This document shows, in pieces, positions 60,638 to 64,000 of a DNA stretch of 64,000 nucleotides (position 1 is the stretch's first letter; every line of letters begins with the position of its first letter). A program made the translations under genes and the position numbers. Location: assembly GCF_015207755.1 (NCBI RefSeq), contig NZ_JADEWH010000001.1, positions 496,001 to 560,000 on the forward strand. Direction: 5' to 3'. The DNA comes from Nodularia sp. LEGE 06071 (GTDB lineage: Bacteria > Cyanobacteriota > Cyanobacteriia > Cyanobacteriales > Nostocaceae). The notes below the pieces were generated by a model, which was not told where the DNA came from, did no database searches, and was given only the letters and a program-made list of their open reading frames with translations.

Positions 60638-61474
60638 TTATTTGGTTGATGGGAACAAAAATAATCGTTTTTTTAAGCTATTCCAAAAAACTATTGGTAA
60701 AGCTGATAGTAGCTTCTTCAGGGACATATTTTGGGGTTGAAATGCTGCTGTAGATTTTTCATTTTCTTGGATATACCATTCAGCTACTTTCACTTCTTGT
60801 AAATATTTTTCAACGACTTCTAAATATTTTTGGGGATGGACTACAGAAACCAGGGAGTTACTACTAACTGTAAATTCTTTTTTAAGTAAATCATATTGGG
60901 GTAAGTCCAAGGATTTTTGATCTGCAAAAATCATCATGTTTTGAGCATACCAAACTTCTACTTTTTGATTATTCCAAATTCTTTTTCTAATGCAGTCTAT
61001 GGGAACATAGTCTCTTTGTTGAAAGTAGCTTACCCAGTAATCTTGCCATTGTTCATTAATATGTTCTACTCCTCCTTGAAAAGGTATAGCGGCAGAAAAC
61101 AGGACTACTGAACCCAGATTGGTTAGAGATTCTACAAATTTTTCGCCATCCTCTTGGGGCAGATGTTCTGCAACTTCCAATGAGACGACTAAATCAAATT
61201 TTCTATCAATAACAAATTGATTTTTTAGGTCAAAGGCTACGAATTTATCAGAGGGAATTTCTAGCTGTTTTTGGTCTATGTAATCACCATCAACACCCAA
61301 GATATCTGTTATATTATGCTGTTGAAATTTTGATAGCCATGTGCCAAGACCGCAACCAATATCAATGACTGACTGCGGTTGAATTAATTCAATCACTATG
61401 GGAACAATTTCTGCGGCTGACTGTTTAGCTCCTTCTTGAACCAGTCGATAAAACTTTTCTGTATAAGCTGACAT
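60638..61474 (-). CDS. Class I SAM methyltransferase (278 aa)
   Basis: Residues 15-160 carry the methyltransferase core: VIDIGCGLGTWLSKFQQ, ILGVDGDYIDQKQL, FVAFDLKNQFVIDRKFDLVV and SLEVAEHLPQEDGEKFVESL. The following FSAAIPFQGGVEHINEQWQD is common in methyltransferases of glycan clusters. The C-terminus is a charged helix and basic end. It is preceded by a glycosyltransferase gene 37 bp away in the same operon. Confidence 0.88.
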   Translation of the reverse strand: MSAYTEKFYRLVQEGAKQSAAEIVPIVIELIQPQSVIDIGCGLGTWLSKFQQHNITDILGVDGDYIDQKQLEIPSDKFVAFDLKNQFVIDRKFDLVVSLEVAEHLPQEDGEKFVESLTNLGSVVLFSAAIPFQGGVEHINEQWQDYWVSYFQQRDYVPIDCIRKRIWNNQKVEVWYAQNMMIFADQKSLDLPQYDLLKKEFTVSSNSLVSVVHPQKYLEVVEKYLQEVKVAEWYIQENEKSTAAFQPQNMSLKKLLSALPIVFWNSLKKRLFLFPSTK

Positions 61475-61510
61475 CGGGTAATTACTCCTAATCTGACTGA
61501 ATGTATAAGT

Positions 61511-62809
61511 TTATGGTAATTTAGTTATCTGGAGATTATTTGTATTTTGCAAATACCATTTAATCCCGGCAAGATAACCCCAAATTCCCATGAAAAATGT
61601 AGTTTCTTCAGATTTCAGAATACGCATGAATTCTTTAGGCGATCGCTTAGTATAATACCAGGGTAATGCTATCAACAGACGACGTAATTCACCCCCATGA
61701 CCATAGTTAGCAAACTGGATTAACAAAGCTACCACATGACCCTGCATATATTGATACATCTGTTGTCCTAATTTGTGCAAATCACCCCGATGATAATGAT
61801 GAACAACAGCGGTCGGTTCGTAGCAACAAAGCCATCCTTTTGCTAATAGTCGATACCATAATTCGGAATCTTCACTACATCCAGAAGCACCTGCGCCTAA
61901 GCGTTCGTCAAAATTACCAACTAACTCAAATGCTTGTCGTCGAATTGCCATATTAGCACCGGCTCCGATTCTCCATACAGGAACGCCCCGCGACTTCATG
62001 TCTTCAAAGAATTGGGTATCAAAGGTTTTAGCTCGGTATCCTTGACCAAATCCGCCAAAATCCTTTTCAAACATCAATTGAGCTTCTGTTTTCAGTTCTG
62101 CTGGTAAGACTAAACCGGTCACTACCATCACTTCGGGAGAATCAAACTTTTGCTGTAATCGATAAATCCAGTCGGGATTAACCACTACATCGTCATCAGT
62201 AAAAGCCACAATGTCCCCAGTACAGTGGCGAATCCCTGTATTACGTGCGATACTCAGTCCCGCTTGTGGTTCTAGAATGTACTGGATATCAGGCATTTGG
62301 GCTACTAGCTGCTGTGTAGCTTCAGAATTGGGCGCATTATCAACAACAATAATTTGCTGCGGAGGTGGAGATAAATTTTGTAGCGATCGCAAGCATCTAG
62401 CTAACTCCTCTGGTCGATTGCGCGTACAAACTACGATGGACACTGTAGTCTGATCAGATGGAGAATCAGCATCTAGGAGTTGCTGTAAGGGTTGCGCCAA
62501 TGCCATGAGGGCTTGAAAATCCACAGGCGAATCACGTGCAGGATTGGGGGACACCACTGGTAAAGGTGGTTTGAAACCATGAGCAAAAAGGCGATCGCCT
62601 ACAGCCGGTGCGATCGCTTGGATAGCCAAATCTGCTAACTGTTGGGCAGACATCGGTAACTGTGCTGAGATAATTTCCTCATCCCCCAGAGGGATACTCT
62701 GCCACCAAAACACTGCATAGATAGCTTGATAATCTGGTTCAGCCTCCAGAGAAGGAACACCCAAACTTAAATCAATGTGCAGAACCTTCCAAGGCATAAA
62801 GTTACTCAC
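61511..62809 (-). CDS. Family 2 glycosyltransferase (432 aa)
   Basis: An N-terminal extension of about 135 residues (MPWKVLHIDLSLGVPSLEAE, then FWWQSIPLGDEEI) precedes the GT-A domain. The GT-A domain has VSIVVCTRNRPEELARCLRS, then IIVVDNAPNSEAT and the donor-metal motif FTDDDVVVNPDW. The acceptor side has GAGANMAIRRQAFELVGNFD and GCSEDSELWYRL. The start ATG overlaps the stop of the upstream paralogous gene as ATGA. The product is likely a sugar transfer in surface polysaccharide synthesis. Confidence 0.92.
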   Translation of the reverse strand: MSNFMPWKVLHIDLSLGVPSLEAEPDYQAIYAVFWWQSIPLGDEEIISAQLPMSAQQLADLAIQAIAPAVGDRLFAHGFKPPLPVVSPNPARDSPVDFQALMALAQPLQQLLDADSPSDQTTVSIVVCTRNRPEELARCLRSLQNLSPPPQQIIVVDNAPNSEATQQLVAQMPDIQYILEPQAGLSIARNTGIRHCTGDIVAFTDDDVVVNPDWIYRLQQKFDSPEVMVVTGLVLPAELKTEAQLMFEKDFGGFGQGYRAKTFDTQFFEDMKSRGVPVWRIGAGANMAIRRQAFELVGNFDERLGAGASGCSEDSELWYRLLAKGWLCCYEPTAVVHHYHRGDLHKLGQQMYQYMQGHVVALLIQFANYGHGGELRRLLIALPWYYTKRSPKEFMRILKSEETTFFMGIWGYLAGIKWYLQNTNNLQITKLP

Positions 62810-64000
62810 GAAAATTGCCTCCGAATTTGCTCAATACGTTGCAACGAACGGGGATATTCTCCGAAAAATCCCACAATTCCACCCCATAATTCCGCTAAAA
62901 TCATAGTTGGCGGTAAAACATGACGACCCTGTAAACTATTTTTTAACTGCTTTAATTGGTCTTTGAACCACCACTGAATCAGCCGACGCAGTTGGGAACG
63001 TTGGGCAGGATCATTTTGGTAAGATTTAATCACAAAACTCGCGAATCCTAAACCCCATGTCCAATATTGGCGGCGCAGTTTTTCATATTCCCGGCGGTGT
63101 TCGTGAAACACCAAATATTCAGGTTCATAAACCAGGGAATAACCAGCTCGAATCACCCGATAAAAAATATCTAAATCTCCACCACCAGGTAAAGGCGCGC
63201 CAGTATCTAAAGCTTCATCAAAGCCACCTAATTTTAATAAAACATCACGGCGAAAGGTCATATTACATCCTGCACCAAAAATGCCCGCACCACAGGGATG
63301 CAAAGGATTACCCGGTAATATTTGTCCATAGCGAATTTTTTGGAACCCGCGACGAAAACCACCTCTTTTCTCAAACAAAATTTGCGCTGATGTGGCTAAC
63401 TCATAAGGCAGTACCAGCCCTGTAAAAGCAGCCGCATCAGGATTTTCACTCCATGCGGTCATTAAACCTTTGAGCCATGTTCCATCTACTACGACATCAT
63501 CATCCAGAAATGCCAATAGTTCCCCCGTTGCGGAATGCAATGCACAATTGCGGGCAAAGTCCAGACCTGGTTTTGGTTCCCGCACATAGCGGACGCGGGG
63601 TAATGAAGCTACCAGTTCTTTGGTGCGTTCATCCACAGAGGCATTATCCACAACCAAAATTTCCACTGGGGAAACAGGTAACTGTATATTTAATAAGGAT
63701 TTTAAACACCGAGCTAAATTTTCTGGACGGTCTTTGGTACAAATTGCGATTGTTAATGAAGGAAAAGAAATTTGCTCATTCGCAACTATTAATTCTTCCC
63801 GGATACTTTCTTGAAGGATTTTCAATCCCACCTCCTGGGCAATTAGTTGAGCTAAATCTTCTGGTTTAATTATGCTATTGGCTGGTAATTCTTGCATGAG
63901 AAAACCAATCGGCCGACCTTGGCGGCGTAAAATTAGCCCCAGACCTGTATCACTTGCCAAAAGTGAAATAGTGGGCAGAGGCTCGGTGACTTCGATATCA
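62806..64000 (-). CDS. Family 2 glycosyltransferase, partial at right edge
   Basis: The frame is open to the window edge: a TTG at 63960 could be read as a start, but the codons before it continue (IEVTEPLPTISLLAS) and align in layout with the N-terminal extension of the neighbouring glycosyltransferase. The GT-A domain has LTIAICTKDRPENLARCLKS, then ILVVDNASVDERTKELV, the metal motif FLDDDVVVDGTW and GAGCNMTFRRDVLLKLGGFD with GGGDLDIFYRV. It is a tandem paralogue of the next gene with a 4-bp overlap. The true start lies beyond position 64000. Confidence 0.9.
   Translation of the reverse strand, partial: DIEVTEPLPTISLLASDTGLGLILRRQGRPIGFLMQELPANSIIKPEDLAQLIAQEVGLKILQESIREELIVANEQISFPSLTIAICTKDRPENLARCLKSLLNIQLPVSPVEILVVDNASVDERTKELVASLPRVRYVREPKPGLDFARNCALHSATGELLAFLDDDVVVDGTWLKGLMTAWSENPDAAAFTGLVLPYELATSAQILFEKRGGFRRGFQKIRYGQILPGNPLHPCGAGIFGAGCNMTFRRDVLLKLGGFDEALDTGAPLPGGGDLDIFYRVIRAGYSLVYEPEYLVFHEHRREYEKLRRQYWTWGLGFASFVIKSYQNDPAQRSQLRRLIQWWFKDQLKQLKNSLQGRHVLPPTMILAELWGGIVGFFGEYPRSLQRIEQIRRQFS

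Overview
The window is chromosomal DNA of a filamentous cyanobacterium, most likely of the order Nostocales. The octamer GCGATCGC (HIP1) recurs throughout, GC content is moderate, and intergenic regions carry the small palindromes, heptamer repeats and MITE-like elements usual in Nostoc/Anabaena-type genomes. Several genes are typically cyanobacterial: a ferredoxin-type sulfite reductase, a DUF92 membrane protein, a carotenoid desaturase-like enzyme and several cyanobacteria-restricted hypothetical proteins.

Positions 1-5450 hold the most unusual locus. A tandem array of small peptide genes with Gly-Gly-type leaders lies upstream of a protein of the aminoglycoside-phosphotransferase fold. The first 28 codons of another gene, probably a HopA1-like lyase, follow at the left edge. 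An APH-type kinase plus a HopA1-type lyase is the dehydratase pair of class V lanthipeptides and thioviridamide-type peptides. None of the eight candidate precursors contains a cysteine, so ordinary thioether rings cannot form. Five of them share a conserved hydrophobic C-terminal core, and the array is spreading by tandem duplication.

Positions 5.7-16 kb hold a secreted M16 peptidase pair (one catalytic, one not), two TetR regulators, a DUF4332 protein, a PhzF-type isomerase, an Xaa-Pro aminopeptidase-like M24 enzyme, a PIN/AbrB toxin-antitoxin pair, a restriction-subunit remnant, a GNAT acetyltransferase and an NAD-dependent epimerase. Positions 16-23 kb are housekeeping: ffh, rpsP, a KH-domain RNA-binding protein and PhoH, then a HutX-like protein, a lumenal-type protein and an ABC exporter. 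Positions 23.4-25.8 kb hold tRNA-Tyr, tRNA-Thr and tRNA-Arg around one very AT-rich gene of unknown function that looks acquired.

Positions 26-35.7 kb include cutA, an ADP-ribosylglycohydrolase, an outer-membrane barrel, sulfite reductase with a ribbon-helix-helix-like tail, a DUF389 protein and rsmE. A TnpB-type element with a divergent 60-residue gene sits between rsmE and a TPR gene. Positions 38-49.4 kb carry a lipase, a VOC protein, the DUF92 gene with a repeat embedded in its reading frame, and a type I secretion-like block: parvulin isomerase, ABC exporter with a dead C39 domain, subtilisin-like protease and, convergently, an HlyD adaptor.

Positions 49.5-58 kb hold an NmrA/Ycf39-like reductase, exonuclease III, a family 4 glycosyltransferase with a palindrome just upstream, a zinc-ribbon protein, a zinc alcohol dehydrogenase, a Panacea-domain toxin-antitoxin pair, a possible antitoxin chimera and a methyltransferase. 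Positions 58.3-64 kb end in a minus-strand run: a CrtD-like desaturase, two methyltransferases and two paralogous family 2 glycosyltransferases, the last running off the right edge.
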